A stretch of DNA of 64,000 bases from DASQFQ01 sp963811595 (GTDB lineage Bacteria > Actinomycetota > Thermoleophilia > Solirubrobacterales > Solirubrobacteraceae): assembly GCA_963811595.1 (NCBI GenBank), contig CAWERW010000008.1:186001-250000 (forward strand), given 5' to 3'. A program made the position numbers and the translations under genes. How positions within the stretch are numbered: the first letter of the stretch is position 1; every line of letters starts with the position of its first letter. The notes under the pieces were generated by a model. That model was not told the origin of the DNA. It saw only the letters and a list, made by a program, of their open reading frames with translations, and did no database searches. Shown in pieces: positions 54,037-61,998 of the stretch.

Positions 54037-54671
54037 ATGCGCCGGGTGATCGCGTTCGACGTCAACGAGACGCTCCTCGACCTGCGCGCGCTCGACGGGC
54101 TGTTCGGCGGCGCCGAGCCGCGGGCGCGCTGGTTCGCGCAGGCGCTGCAGCTCGTGTTCGTGGGCGTGATCACGGGTCGCGACGTCTTCTTCCCGGACGC
54201 CCAGCGGGCGGCGCTCGAGATGCTCGGCGACGGCCCGGACCCGGATGAGCTCGCCGCAGCGTTCCGCCGCCTGCCGCTGCACGCCGACGTCGCGCCCGCG
54301 CTCGACCGCCTGCGCGAGGGCGGGCTGACGCTGTGCGCGCTGTCAGCAACTCGCCGCTCGAGGGCGTGACGGCGGCGCTCGAGCACGCCGGGATCGCCGA
54401 TCGCTTCGAGGCGATCCTGTCCGCCGAGCAGGTCGGGCGGCTCAAGCCGGCGCCCGAGCCGTACCGGCTGGCGGCCGAGACGTTCGGCGTCGAGGTGGGC
54501 GACGTCACGCTCGTGGCCTGCCACGCATGGGACTGCGCGGGGGCGATGGCGGCGGGCTGCCAGGCCGCGTTCGTGTACCGCCCCGGGATGGTCCTGAGCC
54601 CGCTGGGCGAGCGGCCGCAGGTGGTGGGCGGCGACCTCGGGGAGGTCGCCGCCCAGCTCACGATGCCCTGA
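54037..54671 (+). pseudogene. Haloacid dehalogenase type II-like HAD hydrolase, frameshifted
   Basis: The N-terminal half (from ATG 54037) has HAD motif I as AFDVNETLLDLRALD and runs to LRREGGLTLCALS, then leaves the frame. The rest (NSPLEGVTAALEHAGIADRF, RLKPAPEPYRLAAETFGV with the motif III Lys, VACHAWDCAGAMAAGC) continues in another frame from about 54345 to the stop at 54671. One base change in length near 54343-54350 would restore a normal protein of about 211 aa. It may be a recent pseudogene, a sequence error or, least likely, programmed frameshifting. The end overlaps the opposite oxidoreductase gene by 14 bp. Confidence 0.78.
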
Positions 54672-56064
54672 GCGCGGCCCGCGCGGCGTGGTAGCCGCAC
54701 ATGCCGTGCACGCCGCCGCCCGGCGGCGTGGCCGACGAGCAGATGAACAGGCGCGGGTCGGGCGTCGAGTAGGGCGAGACCCGCGCCACGGGCCGCGTGA
54801 AGAGCTGGCGGAGGTCCATCAGGCCCCCGTTGATGTCGCCGCCGACGTAGTTGGCGTTGTAGGCCTCCATCTCGCGCGCGTGCATCGACGCGCGGGCGAG
54901 CACGCGGTCGCGGAAGCCCGGGGCGAACCGCTCGATCTGCGCCTCGACGTTCGCGGTCATGTCGCGCTCGGAGCCGGACGGGACGTGGCAGTAGGCCCAG
55001 ACGGTGTGCTTGCCCGCGGGCGCGCGGCTCGGGTCGCACACCGTGGGCTGGGAGAGCAGCACGTAGGGCCGCTCGGAGTGGTGGCCCGCGGTGGCGGCGG
55101 CCTCGCTCGCGGCGATCTCGGCGAACGTGCCGCCGAGGTGGACGGTCCCGGCGCGGCGGGCCTCCGGCGCCTGCCACGGGACCGGGCCGTCGAGCGCCCA
55201 GTCGAGCTTGAAGACGCCGGGCCCGTAGCGGTAGCGGCCGAGCGCGCGGCGGTAGCGCGCCGGCAGCCGGTGGCCGGCGACCGCGAGCACCTGCTTCGGC
55301 GTGAGGTCGAGCAGCACGGTCGCGTCGCCGAGCTCGTCGACGCTCTCCACCCGCCGGCCGGTCTCGATCTCGCCGCCCAGCGAGCGCAGGACCGAGGCGA
55401 GCGCGTCGGCCACCGCCTGCGAGCCCCCGCGCGCGACCGGCCAGCCGACGTGGTGGCCGGCGAGCATGAGCACGAGCGCGACCGCCGAGGTCGGCGACCG
55501 GTCGAGGCGGAGCATCGAGTGGGCCGCGTGGCCGGCGATCATCGCGGGCGCGCGTTCGCCGTCGAAGCGGCGCGTCAGCGCCTTGGCCGACGGCAGGCCG
55601 CGCAGGCCGAAGCGCGTCAGCGCGAGCGGATGGCGCGGCGGGCGCAGCGGGCCGAGGATCGCCGGGAAGAGCTTCTCGGCGTCGCGCACCAGCGGGGCCA
55701 CGAGCTTGCGGTAGCGCGCGCCGTCCTTGCCGCCGATCGAATCCGCCGTCTCGTCGACGGAGCGCGCGAACGCGACGGCCGTGCCGTCGTCGAGCGGGTG
55801 CGCGGCCGGCAGGTCGGGCTGCACGAGCTCGAGCCCATGCTCGGCCAGCGGCAGCGACCGCAGGAACGGCGACGCGAGCGGGTGCGGGTGCACCGCCGAG
55901 CAGACGTCGTGCACGAAGCCGGGGAGGGTCAGCGCATCCGAGCGCGACCCTCCCCCCACCGTCTCTGCAGCCTCGAGCACGCGGACCTTGCGGCCCGCCT
56001 GCGCGAGGGCTATCGCCGCCGCCAGGCCATTCGGGCCCGCGCCGACGACGACGGCGTCAGGCAA
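54658..56064 (-). CDS. FAD-dependent oxidoreductase, phytoene desaturase (CrtI)-like
   Basis: 468 aa. The dinucleotide motif VVVGAGPNGLAAAIALAQAG and the following ERxxxxGG-like turn (EAAETVGGGSRS) bind FAD. The C-terminal PPGGGVHGMCGYHAA is characteristic of the CrtI-like subfamily found widely in actinobacteria and annotated as NAD(P)/FAD oxidoreductase. These act on hydrophobic substrates at the membrane, such as carotenoids or retinoid-like compounds; no carotenoid gene is near, so I leave the substrate open. The ATG region overlaps the upstream gene by 8 bp. Confidence 0.85.
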   Translation of the reverse strand: MPDAVVVGAGPNGLAAAIALAQAGRKVRVLEAAETVGGGSRSDALTLPGFVHDVCSAVHPHPLASPFLRSLPLAEHGLELVQPDLPAAHPLDDGTAVAFARSVDETADSIGGKDGARYRKLVAPLVRDAEKLFPAILGPLRPPRHPLALTRFGLRGLPSAKALTRRFDGERAPAMIAGHAAHSMLRLDRSPTSAVALVLMLAGHHVGWPVARGGSQAVADALASVLRSLGGEIETGRRVESVDELGDATVLLDLTPKQVLAVAGHRLPARYRRALGRYRYGPGVFKLDWALDGPVPWQAPEARRAGTVHLGGTFAEIAASEAAATAGHHSERPYVLLSQPTVCDPSRAPAGKHTVWAYCHVPSGSERDMTANVEAQIERFAPGFRDRVLARASMHAREMEAYNANYVGGDINGGLMDLRQLFTRPVARVSPYSTPDPRLFICSSATPPGGGVHGMCGYHAARAALRAS

Positions 56065-56797
56065 ACAGCCGCCTCACACCCCGCGCCGGGGCGCCGAGCA
56101 TGTACAGCGTCGAGCGGATCGCCGACGAGTGCCAGACGTTGCGCCACTTCGACCACTGGCGCTTCTTGTCGACGCACACGACCGAGGTGTCGACGTGCGC
56201 GAGCGGCGTGTTGAAGTGCGTCGCCAGCGCGGTCAGCGTCTGCTGCCAGAAGCGGTCCTCCTGCTTGTGGCCGCCCATCGTCAGCCCCATCTCGAAGATC
56301 GGGTCCGACGCGCGCATCAGCACCTGGGCCTGCGCCACGGTGTAGCCGTTCCGCTCCAGCGCGCTGAACGTGATCCAGCCCGCGAACATGTGGCCCTGCG
56401 GCGTCATCAGCGTGAACGACTCCTCGTCGGCGTAGAGCACCATCACCCCGGTCGAGAGCTTCATCTTGCCGGGCAGCGTCATGCCGATGAGCGCGACCTC
56501 GCCCGGCTCGATCCCGGTGAGCGGCGCGTAGAAGCTGTTGCCGTCGGGCCAGAAGTCCGGGAAGCGCTGCTTCCACGTCGCGATCAGGTCCGTCGCCGAC
56601 ACCTTCTCCTGCGGCAACTCCACCTGGTAGGTCTTCTGCCACATCTTCCCGAAGCCCTGGATCGGGCCGGCGAGGCGCTTGCCCTCGACGTTGATCGCCA
56701 CCGCGCCCTTGGGCACCTCGGAGACGTTCAGCGTCGAGACCTTCTTCGCCCAGTTCGTGGCGTCCCGCGCCGCGGCCTTCTCGTTGACGTCGCTCAT
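56057..56797 (-). CDS. Conserved hypothetical protein (SRPBCC-like possible)
   Basis: 246 aa, soluble. Recognisable features are an aromatic-rich segment WKQRFPDFWPDGNSFYAPLTG, a beta-strand run VALIGMTLPGKMKLSTGVMVLY, and a C-terminal basic region RQWSKWRNVWHSS. The pattern FTLMTPQGHMFAGWITFSAL suggests a Bet v1-like ligand-binding fold, but I cannot assign a named family. It lies 10 nt after a STAS gene and overlaps the CrtI-like gene, so it is part of the same transcript and might bind the oxidoreductase's hydrophobic substrate. That role is inference from order only. Confidence 0.55.
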   Translation of the reverse strand: MSDVNEKAAARDATNWAKKVSTLNVSEVPKGAVAINVEGKRLAGPIQGFGKMWQKTYQVELPQEKVSATDLIATWKQRFPDFWPDGNSFYAPLTGIEPGEVALIGMTLPGKMKLSTGVMVLYADEESFTLMTPQGHMFAGWITFSALERNGYTVAQAQVLMRASDPIFEMGLTMGGHKQEDRFWQQTLTALATHFNTPLAHVDTSVVCVDKKRQWSKWRNVWHSSAIRSTLYMLGAPARGVRRLFA

Positions 56798-56807
56798 GAC
56801 GGCTCTC

Positions 56808-57158
56808 CTATGTCGCGCCCGCGGCGGCGAGCGCGTCCGACTCGGTGTCGTGGATCCCGACCGCCTCGTCGAGGCGGGTCAGCTCGAAGATCTGCGTGTA
56901 GTGGTCCGACAGCCCGAAGGCGAGCAGCTGCTGCGACTGCCGGTTGGCGCGCACGAGCAGCGTCACCAGCAGGCCGATGCCACCACTGTTCATGTACGAG
57001 AGCTCGGTGAAGTTGAGGACGATCGCCTTCGCGTCGCCCGTCTCCTCGTAGGCGCCCATGAGCACCGCTTCCGAGCCGGCGGTCACGTCCCCCCGGATGT
57101 CGACGATCGCGGCCGGACCCTCCCGGCGCACCTCGAACGTCGCCGTGGCCTCAGGCAT
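56808..57158 (-). CDS. STAS-domain anti-anti-sigma factor (second copy)
   Basis: 116 aa. A full STAS fold with AIVDIRGDVTAGSE at the start and the conserved phosphorylatable Ser region TELSYMNSGGIGLLVTLL near residue 58. Unphosphorylated proteins of this type bind the anti-sigma kinase and free its partner. It overlaps the first STAS gene by 8 bp. The pair differ clearly in sequence, so they may answer different inputs or bind different partners. Confidence 0.88.
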   Translation of the reverse strand: MPEATATFEVRREGPAAIVDIRGDVTAGSEAVLMGAYEETGDAKAIVLNFTELSYMNSGGIGLLVTLLVRANRQSQQLLAFGLSDHYTQIFELTRLDEAVGIHDTESDALAAAGAT

Positions 57159-57513
57159 CCCTGCTCCCTTCCGCGCCGAGCACGGCGCTGTCCTCGTCTG
57201 GATTGATGGCCAGGAAGTCGGCCAGCCTCGTGATCTCGAAGATCTCGCGGTAGTGGGGCGTCAGCCCGTACGCGCGGACGTCGACGCCGGCCGCGCGAGC
57301 GCGGGCGAGCAGCCCGACGATCAGCGCGATCCCGGTCGAGTTGATGTAGCCGGCGCCTTCGAAGTTGAGGACGACGGCCGCGGGCGGCTCGATCGTCGCC
57401 TGGTCCCAGGCGGCCTCGAGCGTCGCCTCGGCGCCGCGGTTGACGTCGCCCACGAGGTCGATCACGGCGACCCCGTCCCGCCGGCGCACGGCCGGGATCT
57501 CACTCGTCGCCAT
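57151..57513 (-). CDS. STAS-domain anti-anti-sigma factor (first copy)
   Basis: 120 aa. The STAS fold is shown by VAVIDLVGDVNRGAEATLE and by FEGAGYINSTGIALIVGLL, with the regulatory Ser in NSTG near residue 59. It overlaps the 3' end of the phosphatase-kinase fusion gene by 14 bp and the second STAS gene by 8 bp, so all three are translated as a block. It would be the substrate of the HATPase domain (phosphorylation) and the PP2C domain (dephosphorylation) of that fusion. Confidence 0.88.
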   Translation of the reverse strand: MATSEIPAVRRRDGVAVIDLVGDVNRGAEATLEAAWDQATIEPPAAVVLNFEGAGYINSTGIALIVGLLARARAAGVDVRAYGLTPHYREIFEITRLADFLAINPDEDSAVLGAEGSRDA

Positions 57514-59110
57514 CGCTGTCTCCCTCCAGGCGCATGCCGAGCTCGAGGGTGTGGTGCTCCCCGTCGCTCGTCTCGCGCGTCTCGTCGACCATGTTCTCGA
57601 TCAGGAAGAGGCCCCAGCCGCGCGGGCGCTGCAGCCCTTCCAGCTTGGCCTCGAGGTCGGGCACCTCGCGCTCCACCTCGGGCGGCGCGCCGCCGAGGTC
57701 CGTGATCTGCACCCGCACGCGGCCGTCGCCGGTGAGCACGCGGACGCTGACCGGGCGGTCCTCGCGGTAGCCCGAGCCGTGCTCCATCGCGTTCATCGTC
57801 GCCTCGCCGACCGCGGTCTTGAGGCGATCGAGCCGGCTCTCGGGGAGGCCGAGGTCGGCGATCGCGGCCGACACGCGCTCGATCGCGAGCCGCTCGTTGC
57901 CCTCCGCGCTCGGGACCTCGAACTCGGTCACCAGCAGCGCGTCGGGCGCGGCGCCGTTGACCAGGTGGGCGGCGCCGGGCGAGCGCTGGAGCACGACCAT
58001 CGTGATGTCGTCCTCCTGCTCGGCGTCGGGCCCGGTGTGGCCGTGCAGGTCGGAGAGGACGCGGTCGATCAGCTCGCCGCCGCCCGGGTAGTCGGCCACG
58101 CACTGCTTCAGGCGCGGGAAGCCGAACATCTCGCCGTCGGGGTCGTGCGCCTCGACGACGCCGTCGGAGTGCAGCAGCAGCGAGTCGCCGGGCTGCAGCA
58201 CCGTCTCCTTCTCCTCGTAGGGCATGCCGGGCATGAGGCCGAGCGGCATGCCGCGGGCGCGCAGCTCCTCGGAGCCCTCGGCGGTCTTGACGTACGGCAG
58301 GTCGTGCCCGGCGTTGGCGAAGCGGAAGTGCCCGGTCTCGGGGTCGAGCACGCCGTACAGGCAGGTGACGAACATCTTCTCCGGCATGTCCGGGCAGAGG
58401 TGCTCGTTGACGCGCTCGAGCGTCTCGCCGGGCTCGACGAGGCGCTGGGCCGAGGCACGCAGCACGCTGCGGGTGGCGGCCATCACGAGCGCGGCGGGGA
58501 CGCCCTTGTCGGTGACGTCGCCGACCACGAAGCCGACCTTGCCGCCGGGCAGCGGGATGACGTCGTAGAAGTCGCCGCCGACCTCGCGCGCGGGCCGGTA
58601 GTAGGCGGCGACCTGCCAGCCCGAGAGCTCCGGGAGCTGCTTGGGCAGGAAGTTCTGCTGGATCAGCTTGGCGACCTCGAGCTCCTGCTCGAAGCGCTGG
58701 CGCGTGGCGGCCTCGGCCTGCTGCTGGCGCACGAGCTGGCCGACCCGGAGCGCCGGCGCGGCCTGGGCGGCGAGGTTGTCGAGCAGCTTGCGGTCGTCGG
58801 AGGAGTACTCCTGCTCCGACAGCCGCGGCCCGAGGTTGAGGACGCCGATCAGCTCGCCCTGGCTGACGAGCGGGACGGCGAGCTTGATGCCGGCCGCCTT
58901 GAGCTCCGCCAGCGCGGGCGAGTCGAGCTCCAGCGCCTCGACGTCGACGGCGCCGCTGGCGCTCTGCAGGTAGGCGAGCAGCGGGTCGTTGGGCGCGATG
59001 TCGATCGGCGCCGCCTCGTCGCCGGACGCGGCCGGCGCGGCCTCGAGCGCGCTCTCCTGCTCGGGAGCGCGCCGCAGGCGGCGCCGGAAGGTTCGGGTCA
59101 GGCCGGTCAT
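57500..59110 (-). CDS. GAF-like / PP2C (SpoIIE) phosphatase / HATPase anti-sigma-kinase fusion
   Basis: 536 aa from the ATG at 59110, which has AAAGGA just upstream (ATG 59131 has no such site). A short GAF-type sensor (about 40-150) leads by a coiled coil (LVRQQQAEAATRQRFEQELE) into an RsbU/SpoIIE phosphatase (about 175-385) with metal-site motifs REVGGDFYDV, VVGDVTDKG and LLLHSDGVVEA, plus EQEDDITMVVLQR. An RsbW-type HATPase (about 405-530) follows with N box GEATMNAMEHG, and ITDLGGAPP, RGWGLFLIENMVDE. Phosphatase and kinase of the same partner switch are thus in one chain. The adjacent STAS genes are the expected substrates. No sigma factor is next to it. Confidence 0.9.
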   Translation of the reverse strand: MTGLTRTFRRRLRRAPEQESALEAAPAASGDEAAPIDIAPNDPLLAYLQSASGAVDVEALELDSPALAELKAAGIKLAVPLVSQGELIGVLNLGPRLSEQEYSSDDRKLLDNLAAQAAPALRVGQLVRQQQAEAATRQRFEQELEVAKLIQQNFLPKQLPELSGWQVAAYYRPAREVGGDFYDVIPLPGGKVGFVVGDVTDKGVPAALVMAATRSVLRASAQRLVEPGETLERVNEHLCPDMPEKMFVTCLYGVLDPETGHFRFANAGHDLPYVKTAEGSEELRARGMPLGLMPGMPYEEKETVLQPGDSLLLHSDGVVEAHDPDGEMFGFPRLKQCVADYPGGGELIDRVLSDLHGHTGPDAEQEDDITMVVLQRSPGAAHLVNGAAPDALLVTEFEVPSAEGNERLAIERVSAAIADLGLPESRLDRLKTAVGEATMNAMEHGSGYREDRPVSVRVLTGDGRVRVQITDLGGAPPEVEREVPDLEAKLEGLQRPRGWGLFLIENMVDETRETSDGEHHTLELGMRLEGDSDGDE

Positions 59111-59145
59111 GTCGTCCTTTCTACGGGCCATGCGTCCGGGAATCG

Positions 59146-59592
59146 TTACGGCTTCCCGCTCGCCTCGAGCAGATCCTTGAGGTGCCCGGCGCTGGCGGCC
59201 AGGTCGCGGCGCGCCATGCGGGCGAATACGGGCTCGGCGAGCTTGAAGAAGCCGTGGGCGTCGGCGTCGGTGGACATCGTGAAGCGAGTCGCGCCGTCGA
59301 CGTCTTCGAGCTCGTAGGACCCCGTGCCGCTGACGCCCGCCGGTCCGCGCGCCGTGATCGCCGAGCGTGTCGGCGGCTCGTGCTCGGTGATGGTGAGGGT
59401 CGTCGGGAAGCGGACGCCGTAGAACTTCACGACCTGCTCGATCTCGAGGCCGACTTCGGGTGGCTCGTCGGCACCGCGCCTGACCTCGATCACGTTGGTC
59501 ATCCAGCGCGGGTCGTTGCCGGCGTTGGCGATGAAGTCCCAGACCTCCTGCACAGGCCGGGCGATCGTGACTGTGTGTTGGATGTGGGTCAT
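59146..59592 (-). CDS. SRPBCC-family (polyketide cyclase-like) protein
   Basis: 148 aa. The Bet v1-like fold starts with HTVTIARPVQEVWDFIANAGNDPRW, and the last helix is RDLAASAGHLKDLLEA. This is the CoxG/SRPBCC subgroup that binds hydrophobic ligands. It lies 34 nt after the last sensor gene and 35 nt before the phosphatase-kinase fusion on the same strand. A 10-bp palindrome CTCACGTGAG (59602-59611) lies just before its start codon. The ligand is unknown; it could sense a lipid or small molecule for the neighbouring switch. Confidence 0.78.
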   Translation of the reverse strand: MTHIQHTVTIARPVQEVWDFIANAGNDPRWMTNVIEVRRGADEPPEVGLEIEQVVKFYGVRFPTTLTITEHEPPTRSAITARGPAGVSGTGSYELEDVDGATRFTMSTDADAHGFFKLAEPVFARMARRDLAASAGHLKDLLEASGKP

Positions 59593-59626
59593 GCCCGCAG
59601 GCTCACGTGAGGGCGTCCGGCCACCG

Positions 59627-60814
59627 TTACGGGCGCAGCCACAGCGTCAGCTCGGAGGGTTGGACGGTGTCGTGGACCGCGGTGCGCAGCCCCGCGCCCA
59701 CCGCGTCGAGGTCGACCTCGTCGCGCAGGTGCGCCGAGAAGGTCTCGAGCGTGCGCTGGGCGTCGTAGCGGCGGCGGTAGAAGCGCCGGTCGACCGCCGC
59801 CTGGATGCGCGCCCGCGCGGGACGGAAGAGCGCGGCGACCGCGAGCGTGGCGATCGCGATCGCCAGGTCCGACGTGCCGAGCGTGAGCCCGATCAGCAGC
59901 ACGAGCCCGAGATAGGTCGCGCCGAGCGTGGCGGTCAGCGCCGCGTAGACCAGCGTCCGGTTGACGATCCGGCCGAGGTCGTAGAGCCGGTAGCGGAGGA
60001 TCGCGACGGTGGCAGCCGCGGGGATGCCGAGCAGCGCGAGCGGCAGCAGGAAGAAGGAGTTCACCCCGAAGACCTGGTCGAGCACCGCGTTCATGAAGAA
60101 CGCGGCTACTGCGAGGCCGGCGGCCGCGGCCATCCACGTCAGCTGCTGGCGCTCCACGCCCCGGGAGCGGCGGAAGCGGCTGACCAGCGCCGCGACCGAG
60201 GCGATCGCGGCGAGGCCGAGGAACGGGAGCAGCGCCTGGAGGAAGCTCATGGCCTCGCCCGCCTCGCCGCCCAGCCCGAGCGGGTTCGCGACGCGCGGGT
60301 AGTCCTCCATCACGCCGGGCTCGAATGCGTAGCCCAGCGACAGCGCGCCCACGACGCCGCCCACGAGCGCTCCGGCCGGCCACCAGCGTCGCGAGGGCAG
60401 CTGCCCGTCGGGGAACAGCAGCAGGAGCGCGGTGATGAGCAGGCCGAAGCCCGGCGCCCAGATCCAGTTCGCGAGCCAGATCAGCGCCGCCGGCGGAGCC
60501 TGCGACCCGGGGTCGGCGTAGAACGCGTGGATGTACCAGCCGACGGCGAGGCCGCTGACGCCGAGCGCGAAGGGCGAGAAGCAGAGGATCCAGCTGACCG
60601 GGTTGCGCGGCCGGCGGGACAGCAGCAGCGCGCCGAGCGCCGCGAACGTCACGAAGAACACGCTGAACACCAGCTCGCTGAGGAAGCTCACGTCCGGGTT
60701 CCCCTCGTCCTCGGGCAGCCGGGTTCCGTCGTCGACGAACGCGAACGCCGAGGTCGCGACCGCGAGCGCGACCGTCACGGCGCAGATCGCCCAGGCGAAG
60801 TGGCGCGCGCTCAC
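59627..60814 (-). CDS. Membrane sensor paralog 1 (histidine-kinase-like input and DHp-like region, no kinase domain)
   Basis: 395 aa from a GTG that overlaps the previous stop (GTGA). About nine transmembrane helices in two blocks flank a short loop with GVERQQLTW; a conserved ILRYRLYDLGRIVNRTLVY segment follows. The tail FYRRRYDAQRTLETFSAHLRDEVDLDAVG resembles the helix just before the dimerisation domain of actinobacterial and Chloroflexi sensor kinases, but the protein ends about 40 residues later at LTLWLRP. There is no HATPase. It is the last of at least four tandem paralogs and is followed by the SRPBCC gene. Function unknown. Confidence 0.72.
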   Translation of the reverse strand: MSARHFAWAICAVTVALAVATSAFAFVDDGTRLPEDEGNPDVSFLSELVFSVFFVTFAALGALLLSRRPRNPVSWILCFSPFALGVSGLAVGWYIHAFYADPGSQAPPAALIWLANWIWAPGFGLLITALLLLFPDGQLPSRRWWPAGALVGGVVGALSLGYAFEPGVMEDYPRVANPLGLGGEAGEAMSFLQALLPFLGLAAIASVAALVSRFRRSRGVERQQLTWMAAAAGLAVAAFFMNAVLDQVFGVNSFFLLPLALLGIPAAATVAILRYRLYDLGRIVNRTLVYAALTATLGATYLGLVLLIGLTLGTSDLAIAIATLAVAALFRPARARIQAAVDRRFYRRRYDAQRTLETFSAHLRDEVDLDAVGAGLRTAVHDTVQPSELTLWLRP

Positions 60815-61998
60815 CGCTCGCTCCTCAGCCACAGCGACACGTGCGCGGGCTGCACGGTGTCGGCGACGACGCCGCGCAGCTCGCGCTGCAACGCGTCGAG
60901 GTCGACCTCGTCGCGCAGCCGCCCGCCGAACGACTCGAGCGTGCGCGCCGCGTCGTAGCGGCGGCGGTAGAAGCGGCGGTCGACGCGCGCCTGGATGCGG
61001 GTCCGCGCCGGGCGGAACAGCGCGGCCACCGCGAGCGTCGAGATCGCGATCGCGAGGTTGGAGGTGCCGAGCGTCAGCCCGATCAGCAGCACGAGCCCGA
61101 GATAGGTCGCGCCGAGCGTGGCGGTCAGCCCCGCGTAGACCAGCGTGCGGTTGACGATCCGCCCCAGGTCGTAGAGCCGGTAGCGCAGGATCGCCACCGT
61201 CGCGGCAACGGGGAGGGCGAGCAGGACGATCGGCAGGAAGAAGGCGCTGTTGATGCCGAACGCCTGGTCGAGCACGGCGTTGACGAACCATGCGGCCACG
61301 GACAACGCCGCGGCCGTCGCCATCCACTTGAGCTGCTGGCGCTCGACGCCGTGCGAGCGCCGGAAGCGCATGACGAGCGCGGCCGCCGACGCGATCGCGG
61401 CCAGGGCGAACAGCGGGTACCCGACGAACATCAGGAAGTTCATCGCGTCGCCGAGCGCCCCGGCGGCGCCGAGCGGGTTCTCCGCTTGCGGATAGGAGTC
61501 GAGCGTGCCCGGCTCGAAGGCGTAGCCCACCGTCAGCGTGCCGACCGCCAGCGCGGTCAGCGCCCCCGCCGGCCACCAGCGCCGCGACGGCAGCCTCCCG
61601 TCCGGGAACAGCAGCACCAGCCCTGTCATCAGCGGCATGAACCCCCAGATGAAGATCCAGTTCGCGAACCACAGCAGCGCGCCGGGCGCCGGCTCCGACC
61701 CGGGCGCGGCGTACTCGGCGTGGACGTACCACCCGCGCGCCGCGCCGGTCACCGCCAGGGCGAGCGAGGAGAAGCAGAGGATCCACCCGATCGGGTTGCG
61801 CGGCCGCCGCGTGGCCAGGAGCGCCCCGAGCGCGGAGAACGCGACGACCATGAGGGCGAAGCTCAGCTCGCCCGGCCCGCTGATGCTGCCGCCCTCGGCG
61901 GCGGGCAGGCGCGTGCCGTCGTCGAGGAAGCCGTAGACCGCGGTGACTGCTGCGAGGGCGGACGTGAGCGCGGTCGCCACCCACACGAGCCGCCTCAC
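60811..61998 (-). CDS. Membrane sensor paralog 2 (kinase-less)
   Basis: 395 aa, the same length as paralog 1, GTG start in a GTGA overlap with paralog 3. N-terminal TM, then RRPRNPIGWILCFSSLAL, LLFPDGRLPSRRWW, the GVERQQLKW loop, ILRYRLYDLGRIVNRTLVY and the cytoplasmic tail FYRRRYDAARTLESFGGRL ending VQPAHVSLWLRSER. The 3' part is nearly identical at nucleotide level to paralog 3. No histidine kinase, receiver or output domain is present. It could be a receptor that works through a separate kinase or through the partner switch downstream. Confidence 0.72.
   Translation of the reverse strand: MRRLVWVATALTSALAAVTAVYGFLDDGTRLPAAEGGSISGPGELSFALMVVAFSALGALLATRRPRNPIGWILCFSSLALAVTGAARGWYVHAEYAAPGSEPAPGALLWFANWIFIWGFMPLMTGLVLLFPDGRLPSRRWWPAGALTALAVGTLTVGYAFEPGTLDSYPQAENPLGAAGALGDAMNFLMFVGYPLFALAAIASAAALVMRFRRSHGVERQQLKWMATAAALSVAAWFVNAVLDQAFGINSAFFLPIVLLALPVAATVAILRYRLYDLGRIVNRTLVYAGLTATLGATYLGLVLLIGLTLGTSNLAIAISTLAVAALFRPARTRIQARVDRRFYRRRYDAARTLESFGGRLRDEVDLDALQRELRGVVADTVQPAHVSLWLRSER
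61017..61096. repeat. Near-identical segment shared by sensor paralogs 2 and 3
   Basis: 61017-61096 and 62201-62280, exactly 1184 bp apart, differ at about two of 80 positions by eye, whereas the same segment of paralog 1 differs more. The codons include the ALFRPARTRIQ and TLGTSNLAIAISTLAV regions. This degree of identity suggests recent duplication or gene conversion between these two copies. Confidence 0.6.
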
